Below, piece by piece: positions 27,705-36,512 of a DNA stretch of 62,670 nucleotides. The position numbers and the translations under genes were made by a program. Each line of letters opens with the position of its first letter. Position 1 is the stretch's first letter. The DNA is from Photobacterium pectinilyticum. Lineage in GTDB: Bacteria; Pseudomonadota; Gammaproteobacteria; Enterobacterales; Vibrionaceae. Under the pieces are notes generated by a model, which saw only the letters and a program-made list of their open reading frames with translations, was not told the DNA's origin and ran no database searches. The stretch spans positions 1 through 62,670 of the forward strand of contig NZ_JANEYT010000030.1 in the NCBI RefSeq assembly GCF_024357955.1, given 5' to 3'.

Positions 27705-29591
27705 ATGCAGTTATCCTTAAAAGCAAAGCTGTTGTTATCGAGTTTTGTTGCCGTTTCTATTACCGCTATAGTCCTTGGCGGTTTTTCCTACCTGTCAATG
27801 AAAAATCAAGCGTGGCAGTCTATTGAAAGCGCAAGCCGAAATACATCTGTTGCGGTGACCAAGGGTATTGGTGACTGGCTTGAAAGTAAGCAAGCAGCAG
27901 TAAATGCCGTGGTTAAAACCATGGCAACAAATGATGCGCCTGATATTGTTGAGCACCTTAAGCAGATGCATGTATCGGGTGATTTCGGTCTGAGCTTTTA
28001 CGGTAACCAGCAAGGGGACATGCACCGTCAGGATCCATCGTTAAACCGCGCCGGTTATGATCCTCGTGAAAGAGGGTGGTACCAAGAAGCTGCTGCCGCG
28101 AGGATGCCGGTTGTAACAGCACCGTACATGAGCCACACCATGCAAACATTGGTGGTGACTTTAGCCGAGCCGGTGATGCAAAGTGGGCAGCTACTGGGCG
28201 TTGCTGGAGCAGATCTAGCTCTTGGCGATCTGATGCGTGATGTACTGAATATTCCGGTGCTGGGTGACGGTTATGCTATGTTGCTGGATATGGAAAATCA
28301 GGTCGTTGTTGCTCACCCGAATTCGGATATGCAGCTGAAGCCGATTTCAGAGTTGGGTTTAAATGTACATTCTCTTCGCAACGAGATGAATGGCAGCGGC
28401 TTTTTTCTGAGTGACTTTGACGGGCGTGAGCGAGCGGTTGCTATTCACGATGTGCCAAATTCTGGTTGGGCGCTAGTGATGGTGATGGATAAGTCGGTAC
28501 TTGAAGCGCCGATTCGGGATATGCTATTTGATGAGTTGCTTATCGGGCTTGTGATCCTTGTCGTGGTTTGCGGTTTGAGCAGCTTGTTATTGACAAAGCA
28601 ACTGAGTGAATTGAAAAAAGTATCTGCAGCCTTAGCTGATATTGCCCATGGTGAAGGAGACTTAACCGCTCGTATTCCCGTCAACAGCCAGGATGAAGTT
28701 GGTCAGTTAGCCGAAAATTTCAACCAGTTTGTGTCACATCAACATGTAATGGCGACTAAGCTGCGTGATATTGCCATCGAGCTAAATCGCAATGCTGCCG
28801 ACTCTGCTACGGCTTCAACTCAGCGCAGCCACAGTATTCGCCAGCAGCAAGATGAAATTACCATGGTAGCAACCGCTGTGACCGAAATGGCGAGTGCGAC
28901 GCAGGAAATCGCCGGTAATGCTGAGAACACAGCGAAGACGGCAGAGCAGGCGGTATCGTTGGCCGGTGATGGTCATCGCCAAGTCGGCCAAAGTCAGCAA
29001 TCAATTGGCAACCTAGCCAGTGAAGTCACCAATGCCGCAGCCATTATTGAAGATCTTAATGAGCATGCCTTGAAAATTAGTTCCATTCTTTCAACTATCC
29101 GAGAGATTGCCGAGCAAACTAATTTATTGGCACTCAATGCGGCCATTGAAGCAGCGCGTGCAGGAGAGCAAGGCCGTGGCTTTGCGGTCGTTGCCGATGA
29201 AGTAAGGGTGCTTTCTCAGCGTACACATACTTCGACAGAAGAAATTCAAAATATGATCGAGACACTTCAGTCGACGACTCATAATGCAGTGACTGTGATG
29301 AATGATAGCCACCAGCTAGCTGATACCAGCGTTCAAGATGTCGATGCTGCGGGTGAGAGTATCAATAGTATCGCGAGCGAGATACATGTGATCAGTGATA
29401 TGGCGACTCAGATAGCGTCGGCGGCCGAGGAACAGTCGAGTGTAACGGCGGAAATTAGTCGTAATACCGAAGGTGTTCAGGAAGTGGCAAACCAAATGGC
29501 TCAAGAAGCTATGGAAGCGGCCCGTCAAGCGGGCTCTTTGAAGGAACTAGCCGGACAACTCGAGACGGAAGTACAGCGCTATAAGCTATGA
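27705..29591 (+). CDS. Methyl-accepting chemotaxis protein with dCache sensor
   Basis: A 628-residue chemoreceptor. TM1 is at about residues 7-29, followed by a periplasmic dCache-type domain ([17 protein letters not shown] block: [20 protein letters not shown]; then ITLAEPV and [11 protein letters not shown]), TM2 near 275-297, HAMP ([20 protein letters not shown]) and the MCP signalling hairpin with [20 protein letters not shown]. The [10 protein letters not shown] block is typical of amino-acid-sensing Cache receptors, though the ligand is not certain. AGGGAAG precedes the ATG. It is a single gene ending at a bidirectional terminator. Confidence 0.93.
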   Translation: MQLSLKAKLLLSSFVAVSITAIVLGGFSYLSMKNQAWQSIESASRNTSVAVTKGIGDWLESKQAAVNAVVKTMATNDAPDIVEHLKQMHVSGDFGLSFYGNQQGDMHRQDPSLNRAGYDPRERGWYQEAAAARMPVVTAPYMSHTMQTLVVTLAEPVMQSGQLLGVAGADLALGDLMRDVLNIPVLGDGYAMLLDMENQVVVAHPNSDMQLKPISELGLNVHSLRNEMNGSGFFLSDFDGRERAVAIHDVPNSGWALVMVMDKSVLEAPIRDMLFDELLIGLVILVVVCGLSSLLLTKQLSELKKVSAALADIAHGEGDLTARIPVNSQDEVGQLAENFNQFVSHQHVMATKLRDIAIELNRNAADSATASTQRSHSIRQQQDEITMVATAVTEMASATQEIAGNAENTAKTAEQAVSLAGDGHRQVGQSQQSIGNLASEVTNAAAIIEDLNEHALKISSILSTIREIAEQTNLLALNAAIEAARAGEQGRGFAVVADEVRVLSQRTHTSTEEIQNMIETLQSTTHNAVTVMNDSHQLADTSVQDVDAAGESINSIASEIHVISDMATQIASAAEEQSSVTAEISRNTEGVQEVANQMAQEAMEAARQAGSLKELAGQLETEVQRYKL

Positions 29592-29620
29592 TTTAAGCTC
29601 TGAAATATAGGCGAAAATAA

Positions 29621-29647
29621 AAGCCCTCGCAAATGCGAGGGCTTGTT
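29621..29647. terminator. Bidirectional terminator
   Basis: Stem AAGCCCTCGC (29621-29630) with GCGAGGGCTT (29635-29644), loop AAAT, between the convergent chemoreceptor and acyl-CoA synthetase genes. An A-rich left flank gives T residues on the minus strand. Confidence 0.85.
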
Positions 29648-29670
29648 GTATAAGGGGGGAGAGGACTGAG

Positions 29671-31365
29671 TTATTCTTCCCACTGCACTAATTGATCTTT
29701 TGGCCAGTTAGCACCGACATCATGGTATTTCTTCTCAAGCAGGTGACGCTTTATCTTAAGTGTTGGCGTCAAGATATTGTTTTCTACACTCCAAGGGTCT
29801 TTAATCATCAGCACACCTCTGATCTTGGCATGAGATTCTAGCTCTTGGTTGATGGTATCAATAACACGCTGGGCTGTGCGGGCATAGCGTTCACGGTCGA
29901 AGTTAGGGAAGTCATGCGGAACGGCTAGCAAAATTGGTGCTGGCATACCAGAACCAATCACACACATCATTTCAATATTGGCAATTTCAAAGATACGTTT
30001 TTCAATAGGGACTGGTGACACAAACTTCCCTTTGGCCGTTTTGAAGGTGTCGTTCTTGCGGCCTTGAATCGTTAAGTAACCTTCTTCATCCATGAAACCA
30101 ATATCACCGGTATGGAGCCAACCATCTTCGTCGAACATCTCTTTGGTCGCATCTTCATTTTTGTAGTAACCAGAAAACAACCCCATGCCGCGTACCAAGA
30201 TTTCTTCATCGGCTGAAACTTTGATTTCAACCCCTGGGCCAGAGTTACCGACTGTACCAATTTTGTCACTGCGGAATGGGTGGTTAAGGGTACTGTAGGC
30301 AAAGCTTTCGGTCATCCCCCAAGCTTCGGTAATGTTCAAACCAATATTCTCGTACCAGCGAAGTAGGGCTGGTGAGACAGGGGCAGAGCCGCACCCGAGT
30401 ACTCGTGCTTTATTTAGACCAAGGCCATCGGCAAGTTTGCGCTTGATGACACCAGAAATGAATGGAATTTTCAGTAATAAGTTGAGCTTACCTTGCGGAA
30501 GTTTTTCCAAGATTCGTTGTTGGAAAAGAGTCCATAGTCGAGGAACCGAAATAAACAACGTTGGACGATGCATTTTTACATCGTCGATAAACGTATCCAG
30601 AGACTCAGGAAAAGCAACTTGCATTCCAGACATCACTGAAGAGCCAAAGATATAGACTCGCTCGGTAATGTGCGCTAGAGGTAGGTAGGAGAACAGACGT
30701 TCACCTTCTTGCATTCCAATATGATCCACAAGACGTTGCGCAGACCATGCAAATGAACCATAGCTTAGCATCGCACCTTTAGGGAGACCGGATGTACCAG
30801 AGGTATAGACAATCGACATCAAATCATCTTGCTGGTGGTTTGGACGTTCCTGTGATGGCTCATATTGGGAAAGTAAGGTATTAAAGTCGTGATCGCATTT
30901 TGGTGCAGACGGATAATCAAAAGCAATAGAAAGAATATCTGGGTATTTTTCCATTACAGCAAGTGCTGCTTTGCTGTCGTCCAACTTACCGATGAGGACA
31001 GCTTTCGATTCACTGTGTGTTAAGCAGTGTTCAATAGTTTCAAAACCCGCCGTTGGGAAAACAGGGACACTGATATAGCTACCCAGCATTAGCGCGAGGT
31101 CGGTGATGAACCATTCGGCACAGTTCTTTGACATCAACGCTATACGATCACCAGGCTTGAAACCTTGGGCACGAAGGGCGCTGACAAGCCTGAGCGCTTT
31201 GTCAGCTACCTCTGCATAGGTGAAATCGACAAATTGTCGGTTGATGATCTGGCGAAGGTACACATCATCTGCGCGTTCTTCTGCCCATTTTAGAATCATT
31301 TCAGTTGGCAGTGGTTGAGTCATCAGAGTATCCCTTAAGCGATCCGATTGCAGAGGTAGAGTCAT
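29671..31365 (-). CDS. AMP-binding acyl-CoA synthetase
   Basis: A 564-residue member of the ANL superfamily (long-chain acyl-CoA synthetase, FAA1-like group). The P-loop motif is IVYTSGTSGLPKGAMLSYGS, then ITEAWGMTESF and DGWLHTGDIGFMDEEGY with the C-terminal lysine region TAKGKFVSP. It activates a fatty acid with ATP to an acyl-adenylate and then acyl-CoA. The start ATG 31365 has GGAAGG eight bases upstream; an internal Met at residue 15 is a weaker alternative. A 600-base gap separates it from the divergent luxT-like gene. Confidence 0.9.
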   Translation of the reverse strand: MTLPLQSDRLRDTLMTQPLPTEMILKWAEERADDVYLRQIINRQFVDFTYAEVADKALRLVSALRAQGFKPGDRIALMSKNCAEWFITDLALMLGSYISVPVFPTAGFETIEHCLTHSESKAVLIGKLDDSKAALAVMEKYPDILSIAFDYPSAPKCDHDFNTLLSQYEPSQERPNHQQDDLMSIVYTSGTSGLPKGAMLSYGSFAWSAQRLVDHIGMQEGERLFSYLPLAHITERVYIFGSSVMSGMQVAFPESLDTFIDDVKMHRPTLFISVPRLWTLFQQRILEKLPQGKLNLLLKIPFISGVIKRKLADGLGLNKARVLGCGSAPVSPALLRWYENIGLNITEAWGMTESFAYSTLNHPFRSDKIGTVGNSGPGVEIKVSADEEILVRGMGLFSGYYKNEDATKEMFDEDGWLHTGDIGFMDEEGYLTIQGRKNDTFKTAKGKFVSPVPIEKRIFEIANIEMMCVIGSGMPAPILLAVPHDFPNFDRERYARTAQRVIDTINQELESHAKIRGVLMIKDPWSVENNILTPTLKIKRHLLEKKYHDVGANWPKDQLVQWEE

Positions 31366-31964
31366 ACTTCGATCCTTCCGTGTTATTGTTTTGTTAAATT
31401 AATGCTATTTTCACTGTTTGGTCAAGCAGTTATTTACTATCTTCAGATTATTTAAAAGCGTCTTACTCGCATAAAACAATAAAAAATAATTAGTTTTCAA
31501 AGATTAAAATAGAACAAAATTCAAACAGGTGTACAATTTTTTTAATGTTGCTGGCCTATTCATAAATTCCTGTTTCTATTACAATAGTGCCAATTTCGTG
31601 GAGTGAATAAAGATGTTCATGATGATAAATCAGTTACGGCTAGTTCAAAGCACTGCAAGAATTGAGCTTTAAGTATAAATAAGCCATATATGGAGCTTAG
31701 CGTGGTGGTTTCACCCGTCAGTTGGTTACTGTAAGTGAACACTGAATTAAATTTTCATTTCATGACATTTTTTGACTTGAAACTGACGGTTAAACGGTAA
31801 TATTATCAATTAACGGAATGACATCCTGTATTGTGCGACTCGTTATTAGTATGACAAAGTGGCATCAATCGGATTTCAACACATTTGCTTATATGGTTAC
31901 GTAACCCGTTTGGGAATTAGGCGGGTCTTTGGGTGATCAAATAGAATCATAGAGTCAAAGTATT
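31366..31964. other. Long divergent control region upstream of luxT
   Basis: About 600 AT-rich bases lie between the divergent acyl-CoA synthetase and luxT-like genes. One small frame, ATG 31613 to TAA 31672, encodes 19 residues (MFMMINQLRLVQSTARIEL) behind GGAG nine bases upstream; it could be a leader peptide or chance. I see no tRNA or clear terminator inside. Such length suggests complex regulation or an unrecognised small RNA. Confidence 0.4.
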
Positions 31965-32426
31965 ATGCCGAAGCGTAGTAAAGAAGATACTGAAATTACC
32001 ATCCAAACGATTATGGATGCCGTAGTGGATCAAATTTTGACGTTGGGATACGACAAGATGTCGTATACCACCTTGAGCAAGCAGACAGGGATCTCTCGTA
32101 CGGGTATTAGTCATCACTTCCCCAAGAAGCACGATTTCGCTACTGCTCTGGATGGTCGTATTTTCCGGATATTTGTTGAAAAACTTGCTCTCGATAATGG
32201 CCTGGCTGGGTTTACGAGTAGTTGGGTTGCGGCATTGGATGATGAGGAGTTTAAGGCTACGTTACGTTTGTTATTTCATCATATCGCCTCCTCAGAAACG
32301 ACTAGCGAGTTTGCCAAGCGCGGTATTGATAGACTTTATACTCTATGCCTTGAGCGTTTTGGCGAAGAAAGCCAGAAAGAGCTTGAATGGTTGCTGGGTA
32401 AGTCCCTAATTAGCCTGGTTCGCTAA
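31965..32426 (+). CDS. luxT: TetR-family regulator, LuxT/SwrT type
   Basis: A 153-residue TetR-like regulator, the same length as V. harveyi LuxT. The N-terminal HTH is MPKRSKEDTEITIQTIMDAV, then LTLGYDKMSYTTLSKQTGIS and RTGISHHFPKK. The ligand domain is short. From memory, this N-terminus closely matches LuxT/SwrT of vibrios, which represses luxO, swrZ and other low-cell-density genes. It is a single gene with its own UUCG-loop terminator. The name rests on recognition without alignment. Confidence 0.75.
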   Translation: MPKRSKEDTEITIQTIMDAVVDQILTLGYDKMSYTTLSKQTGISRTGISHHFPKKHDFATALDGRIFRIFVEKLALDNGLAGFTSSWVAALDDEEFKATLRLLFHHIASSETTSEFAKRGIDRLYTLCLERFGEESQKELEWLLGKSLISLVR

Positions 32427-32442
32427 TTAAGCTCAGGATTGA

Positions 32443-32468
32443 AACAGCTTCTTCGGAAGCTGTTTTTC
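32443..32468 (+). terminator. Terminator with UUCG tetraloop
   Basis: Stem AACAGCTTC (32443-32451) with GAAGCTGTT (32456-32464), loop TTCG closed by C-G, then T-rich. It ends the luxT transcript. Confidence 0.9.
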
Positions 32469-32539
32469 GTTATAAAAGAGACTATTTTTAAAGAGGCGGG
32501 AAGTGCCTCATATGCTCAGTTTGAAAAGAGAAGGTTGAG

Positions 32540-32731
32540 ATGTTGAAATATATCGTACTGGCTTTAGTTGGTTTTGGAATTTACATCGGTGTGACCTACA
32601 AAGATCAAATTGAAGATCTTACCGATTCTCGCTCATTTGAAGATGTGCAGGATGTTTTTGAAGATGTGTCTAGTAAAGCATCGGATACCGCTAGTGACCT
32701 AAGCGATAAGTTCGAAGAGCTAAAAAAATAA
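32540..32731 (+). CDS. Small membrane-anchored protein of unknown function
   Basis: A 63-residue protein with one N-terminal hydrophobic helix (MLKYIVLALVGFGIYIGVTY) and a long acidic, Ser/Asp-rich amphipathic tail (SFEDVQDVFEDVSSKASDTA, then SDLSDKFEELKK) that looks helical or coiled-coil. A purine-rich site GAAGG lies about ten bases upstream of the ATG. I do not recognise the family. It may be a small envelope protein. A minus-strand frame (32605-32856) overlaps its 3' half. Confidence 0.65.
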   Translation: MLKYIVLALVGFGIYIGVTYKDQIEDLTDSRSFEDVQDVFEDVSSKASDTASDLSDKFEELKK

Positions 32732-32856
32732 CAACTCTTAAGCTTCCTTTGACATAAAAAATACCAGCGTAAAAACTGGTCTTCTGGTTGCACTTCGAGC
32801 CATTTAGCAAAATCGGCGTAACCATCGCCCGATGAGTAGTCACTATCTAGGTTCAT
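32605..32856 (-). CDS. Doubtful small ORF antisense to 32540-32731
   Basis: An 83-codon frame whose first 40 residues, MNLDSDYSSGDGYADFAKWL followed by EVQPEDQFLRWYFLCQRKL, have a protein-like composition rich in W, Y and D. Its second half is antisense to the better supported gene at 32540 and is serine-rich, as expected for a shadow. No ribosome binding site is evident. A hairpin ACCAG/CTGGT with a minus-strand T-run lies inside it (about 32757-32780). It could be a short or decayed gene filling the gap at 32732-32921. Confidence 0.25.
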   Translation of the reverse strand: MNLDSDYSSGDGYADFAKWLEVQPEDQFLRWYFLCQRKLKSCYFFSSSNLSLRSLAVSDALLDTSSKTSCTSSNERESVRSSI

Positions 32857-32921
32857 TTACGCTGCATTATTGTAGTGGCTAATCTGATTGTGTATAAAGC
32901 CCCCTAAAAGAGGGCTCCTAG

Positions 32922-33713
32922 TTATATCTTACATTGAGGCTTTGGTGTATTGAAATTCGGCAGCTTGGCGATTTCTGCGCGTAAGTCATCGATCCGGGTT
33001 GAGTGGGAAGGGTGGGTCGATAGCAGCTCAGGAGGCTGGCTACCACCAGATGCTTCCGCCATATTCTTCCATAGGTTGATGCTCTCAAAAGGATCAAACC
33101 CCGCTTCTGCCATCATCCTCAAGCCAATAATATCCGACTCTGATTCTTGCGCACGGCCATAAGGCATTAACACGCCATATTGGACGCCAAGCCCCAAGCC
33201 CGCCATGGCCGCATCGTGGTAATCTGCTCCCCCGATGGCTGCACTGGAAATTTGCATCCCCATGTTAGCGAGCTGGGAGCGGGAAAGCCTTTCGTTACTG
33301 TGCTGGGCAAGCACATGGCCAATTTCGTGACCGATCACTGTAGCTAACTGATCTTGATTTGTTGCCACCTTAAGTAGTCCTGTATAGACGCCGATCTTAC
33401 CTCCAGGTAGAGCAAAGGCATTGACCTGATCACTGTCAAAGACGACGACCTCCCATTGCCCTGTTGTTTGAGGGCCTCCTAAACGGGTCGTCAGTGCATC
33501 CGTAACACATTGAACATACTGATTGGTTTTTGTATCGGTGTAGATCTTTTCTTGCTCTTTTAAGGCGTCAAAAGACTGTGCCCCTAACTGGGACATATCC
33601 TGTTCAGAATACAGCAATACCTGCTGCCTACCCGTCGGCGAGCTGCTGCAAGCTGTTAATGCTAGAGCAGCGGTGATTAAGCCTGCAATAGCAAGAGGTT
33701 GAAAGCGATTCAT
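32922..33713 (-). CDS. M48-family metalloprotease lipoprotein (LoiP/YggG-like)
   Basis: A 263-residue lipoprotein. The signal peptide has its lipobox cysteine at residue 22 (LTACSSS), and +2 Ser favours the outer membrane. The M48 zinc motif is HEIGH at residues 129-133, with the third ligand probably the Glu in GRAQESESDIIGL. The substrate-side NAFALPGGKIGVYTGLL block is typical. E. coli LoiP (252 residues) and BepA are outer-membrane quality-control relatives; the size fits LoiP. AAAGGAG precedes the ATG. It probably degrades misfolded envelope proteins. Confidence 0.88.
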   Translation of the reverse strand: MNRFQPLAIAGLITAALALTACSSSPTGRQQVLLYSEQDMSQLGAQSFDALKEQEKIYTDTKTNQYVQCVTDALTTRLGGPQTTGQWEVVVFDSDQVNAFALPGGKIGVYTGLLKVATNQDQLATVIGHEIGHVLAQHSNERLSRSQLANMGMQISSAAIGGADYHDAAMAGLGLGVQYGVLMPYGRAQESESDIIGLRMMAEAGFDPFESINLWKNMAEASGGSQPPELLSTHPSHSTRIDDLRAEIAKLPNFNTPKPQCKI

Positions 33714-33805
33714 CCAAGACTCCTTTCATTTTTATATAAACCGCAATAGCGGAATTATACAGTTGCTGTATCATTCTCTCCAAATAAGATTGTTCGGATA
33801 ACGTG

Positions 33806-34240
33806 ATGAGTATTTGGAAAAAATCCTTCACTCTTGATAGTTTAAATGAGACATCGGTAAATACGCTAGTTGAGCATCTCGGTATTGAGTACTCGACATT
33901 TGATGACAACAGCTTGTCTGCGGTGATGCCCGTTGAACCAAGGACCCATCAGCCGTTGGGGATGCTACACGGTGGTGCTTCTGTCGTATTGGCAGAAACC
34001 TTGGGGTCGTTGGCCGCTAATATGTGTGTTGATGAAGGAAAATATTGTGTCGGTCTTGATATCAATGCCAACCACTTGCGTGCAATGAGAAGTGGCCATG
34101 TTATTGGTAAAGCTTCGCCAGTACATCTGGGGGCGACAACCCAAGTATGGCAAATAGATATTACAGATCCTCGGGGCCGTATGGTGTGTACCAGCCGCCT
34201 AACAATTGCAGTTATGAAACATAAAAAAACGGTGGAATAA
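33806..34240 (+). CDS. Hotdog-fold acyl-CoA thioesterase (MenI/YdiI-like)
   Basis: A 144-residue PaaI-type hotdog thioesterase. The catalytic region QPLGMLHGGASVVLAETLGS has the HGG and the conserved Glu of the YdiI/MenI/EntH group, followed by CVGLDINANHLRAMRSGHV. MenI hydrolyses 1,4-dihydroxy-2-naphthoyl-CoA in menaquinone synthesis; the exact substrate here is not proven. The start may be ATG 33806 or the GTG directly before it. The stop overlaps the next gene's ATG as TAATG, so the two are coupled. Confidence 0.8.
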   Translation: MSIWKKSFTLDSLNETSVNTLVEHLGIEYSTFDDNSLSAVMPVEPRTHQPLGMLHGGASVVLAETLGSLAANMCVDEGKYCVGLDINANHLRAMRSGHVIGKASPVHLGATTQVWQIDITDPRGRMVCTSRLTIAVMKHKKTVE

Positions 34241-34473
34241 TGACAATTGTTTTCTCGGCAGGGCGGATCATTGCCAACCAACATGAAGTTGTCGTTCGAT
34301 TAGACGGCACTGCACGCGTATCATTACAGGCTGCTGCCGATGACATTACTCTTCTTGGTAACGGAGCGAATGTGATCACGGCTATGGGGTCGGGGGTTAA
34401 TTGGTCCTTCCGACTCGATTCCGCACAGCAACTTGAAGAGTTAGCTGATGTACTTGGCATTGCCATTCAATAA
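34240..34473 (+). CDS. DUF3389-type small protein
   Basis: A 77-residue protein, MTIVFSAGRIIANQHEVVVR onward, with a beta-rich first half, a polar core (VSLQAAADDITLLGNGANVI) and an amphipathic C-terminus. Its length and pattern match the DUF3389 family, known mostly from vibrios and relatives, as I recall it. The function is unknown. It is translationally coupled to the thioesterase gene, suggesting a shared process. Confidence 0.7.
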   Translation: MTIVFSAGRIIANQHEVVVRLDGTARVSLQAAADDITLLGNGANVITAMGSGVNWSFRLDSAQQLEELADVLGIAIQ

Positions 34474-34479
34474 TATGAT

Positions 34480-34510
34480 CGCTCTGGTCGTAATACTGCA
34501 AGCCAGAGCG
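34480..34510. terminator. Inverted repeat, possible weak terminator
   Basis: CGCTCTGG (34480-34487) and CCAGAGCG (34503-34510) form an 8-base stem with a 15-base loop, just after the DUF3389 stop. It is not followed by a T-run, so termination may be weak or Rho-dependent. The rest of the gap to 34744 shows nothing else clear. Confidence 0.4.
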
Positions 34511-34744
34511 TTGCTATCGCCCATCAATTCTTGCCAAATCAAACCGTTTACAGCTACTTTGGTAAACCTTCTGTTGTTTTCTTTCAGTCAAAAGCACTAT
34601 TTGTGAGAGCTTGAACTCATTATTGACCATGGTGAATCCAAAACGACTTCTAACAGGTTATGGTATTACAAGGTGAAGCTAAAATTATCCATATAAAATC
34701 ATTGCTTTAACCGAGTAAAGTTAACGAGTGAAAAGGAAGTCAGA

Positions 34745-35653
34745 TTGAATAGATTGCAACTAAAAAGGATTGCAGAGCTTAGCTTTAAAACAATGTTTCG
34801 TGAAACTCCCCAAGTGTTTGAAATACAAGAAACATTTTATGGTTGTGTTGTTTTCTTGGCATCAGGCAATAGTAAGGTTGTTGTTAAGTTTTCGCACGAA
34901 ATAGGGCGGTTAAGAAAAGAAATTGAAGGTCTGGAACGTTTGCGTCAAGCATTACCATGCCCAGTTCCTGAAGTATTATTTTTTGGCCGGGAAGAAGGCT
35001 ACGATTTTATTATGCTTGAGTGGTTAGAAGGGATTTCAGCACATCAAATTCCCAATGAAAAGGATGCGGTCCAGCGTTTTGCAGAGAGCTACCTTGAGTT
35101 ACTACATACGTTACACAGTATCTCGGAACCCAATGGCTTCGAATTGGAGAGTGGAAGGTTTGATCCAAGCTTAAGCAAGGCTTTCTCTCACTGGATGGAG
35201 CCTGTTTATCGCTATGTTGCCAGTGCTGCTTCTCCTTTCACGCCAGTGCAAAAGCAAAAGTATCACTCTTTATGGCAGATGAGAGACAATATTTTATCTG
35301 AAGCGTTACCGGAATCTTCGCTGATCCATGATGATTGCCACGTTGGTAATATTCTGGTTGATCCAAAGTCATTTGAAGTTACTGCTATCCTGGACCCGTG
35401 CGATGTTGGTTTTAAACACCGTGAAATGGATCTCTTCCATTTATTGGATGTGAGGCCAGAAATGCAGCTTGCTGAGCGCTATAAGCAAGAGATGCCATTA
35501 GCACCGGGTTTTGAGTTGCGGCGTTGGTATTTTAGTTTGTGGGACGATGCTAAGCATAGTCGGAATATAGGGTGGTATGATGAGGCTTGGATTCAAAACA
35601 AGCTGTCTCAGTTCGATCAAACATTAAGTGTTGAGTATGGCTATGTTTTATAA
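34745..35653 (+). CDS. APH-like phosphotransferase family protein
   Basis: A 302-residue member of the aminoglycoside phosphotransferase/choline kinase fold. The Brenner motif is SLIHDDCHVGNILVD, with catalytic D197 and N202 (family pattern HGDLHPGN, here HDDCHVGN), and the metal-binding Asp is D217 in AILDPCDVG. FIMLEWLEGISAHQIP is the hinge. The substrate is unknown; fructosamine or other small metabolites are possible. The start is TTG, with AAGGAAG five bases upstream and no ATG nearby. It stands alone. Confidence 0.82.
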   Translation: MNRLQLKRIAELSFKTMFRETPQVFEIQETFYGCVVFLASGNSKVVVKFSHEIGRLRKEIEGLERLRQALPCPVPEVLFFGREEGYDFIMLEWLEGISAHQIPNEKDAVQRFAESYLELLHTLHSISEPNGFELESGRFDPSLSKAFSHWMEPVYRYVASAASPFTPVQKQKYHSLWQMRDNILSEALPESSLIHDDCHVGNILVDPKSFEVTAILDPCDVGFKHREMDLFHLLDVRPEMQLAERYKQEMPLAPGFELRRWYFSLWDDAKHSRNIGWYDEAWIQNKLSQFDQTLSVEYGYVL

Positions 35654-35782
35654 TGTGATCTTGGGTAACGCTTGACGCTGATATTTTGATGATGCCATTA
35701 GTTGAGCGTACTATGGTATATATAACTAAATAAAAAAATGTTTGATCATATTACGAACCTTGATGTTGTAGGGATGAGATTA

Positions 35783-36418
35783 ATGAGAAGAGTGGTTACA
35801 TATGTTGCGCTATTGTTGCTTGCAGGTTGTGCTCAGCAATCTGGGCGGCAGACAGAAACAACCCCTGAACCGGATATTGGGGGAGGGGGCATCGAGCAGC
35901 CTGTCACCCCACCGGTTGTCGATACAGGGACGCCTGTTACTCCAGAACCTATACCTGAGCCGGAAGTTAAACCGTTACCTGAACCGGAAGTGAAACCAGA
36001 ACCTAAGCCTCAACCGGTGGTGACCAAAACTGACGATGGCAAGTTGATTTTAGGTAATGAAGAATGGTTGTGGATAGCCCAAGCTCAGCAGCATATTCGG
36101 GCCAAGGTTGATGATGGAAAAACGCTTTCATCTATTGGCGTGAGTAATTTACAGGCTTTTGAGCGCGATGGTAAAGACTGGGTGAAATTCAATGCTGGTG
36201 GCAAAGACGTTGAGTTACCGGTCGAGCGTTGGCTCAAATCGAAAAAAAGTGAAAACCCACAGGCGGTTGTTAAGCTTAGAGCAAAACTAGGTGAGCTCAA
36301 TGAGTTGACCGAATTTGCTCTTGGCGCAGGGCAAGGAATCGTATTGGGTATGAATTTTATTCGGGATGTTGCTGTGGTAGATAGCAACAGGAAGTTTGTT
36401 CAACCTAAAGCAAAATAG
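35783..36418 (+). CDS. Retropepsin-like lipoprotein (putative zinc/aspartic protease family)
   Basis: A 211-residue lipoprotein with lipobox LLLAGC (Cys16). A Pro/Glu/Lys repeat linker (PEPEVKPLPEPEVKPEPKPQ) spans the outer part. The C-terminal domain resembles the PF05618 family first called ATP-dependent zinc proteases and now considered retropepsin-like: GNEEWLWIAQAQQHIRAKVD, then LQAFERDGKDWVKFN and VLGMNFIRDVAVVDSNRKFV. The usual active-site DTG reads DDG here (AKVDDGKTLSS). It may be inactive or altered. The start is ATG 35783 or 35774; the frame's first ATG at 35738 would precede the signal peptide. Confidence 0.72.
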   Translation: MRRVVTYVALLLLAGCAQQSGRQTETTPEPDIGGGGIEQPVTPPVVDTGTPVTPEPIPEPEVKPLPEPEVKPEPKPQPVVTKTDDGKLILGNEEWLWIAQAQQHIRAKVDDGKTLSSIGVSNLQAFERDGKDWVKFNAGGKDVELPVERWLKSKKSENPQAVVKLRAKLGELNELTEFALGAGQGIVLGMNFIRDVAVVDSNRKFVQPKAK

Positions 36419-36450
36419 ACATTCTAGCCAAGCCATTTAGCCATACAGAT

Positions 36451-36494
36451 AAACGGCTGTTGTCACTACATGTAGGTGACAACAGCCGTTTTGG
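36451..36494. terminator. Strong bidirectional terminator
   Basis: A perfect 16-base stem, AAACGGCTGTTGTCAC (36451-36466) with its complement at 36476-36491, and a 9-base loop. T-rich flanks lie on both strands between convergent genes. Confidence 0.9.
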
Positions 36495-36512
36495 ATGCAT
36501 TGTATTAAGCTT

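Noticed and set aside
36085..36387. Minus-strand 100-codon frame inside the retropepsin-like gene
   Set aside because: Serine- and proline-rich shadow of the real lipoprotein gene.
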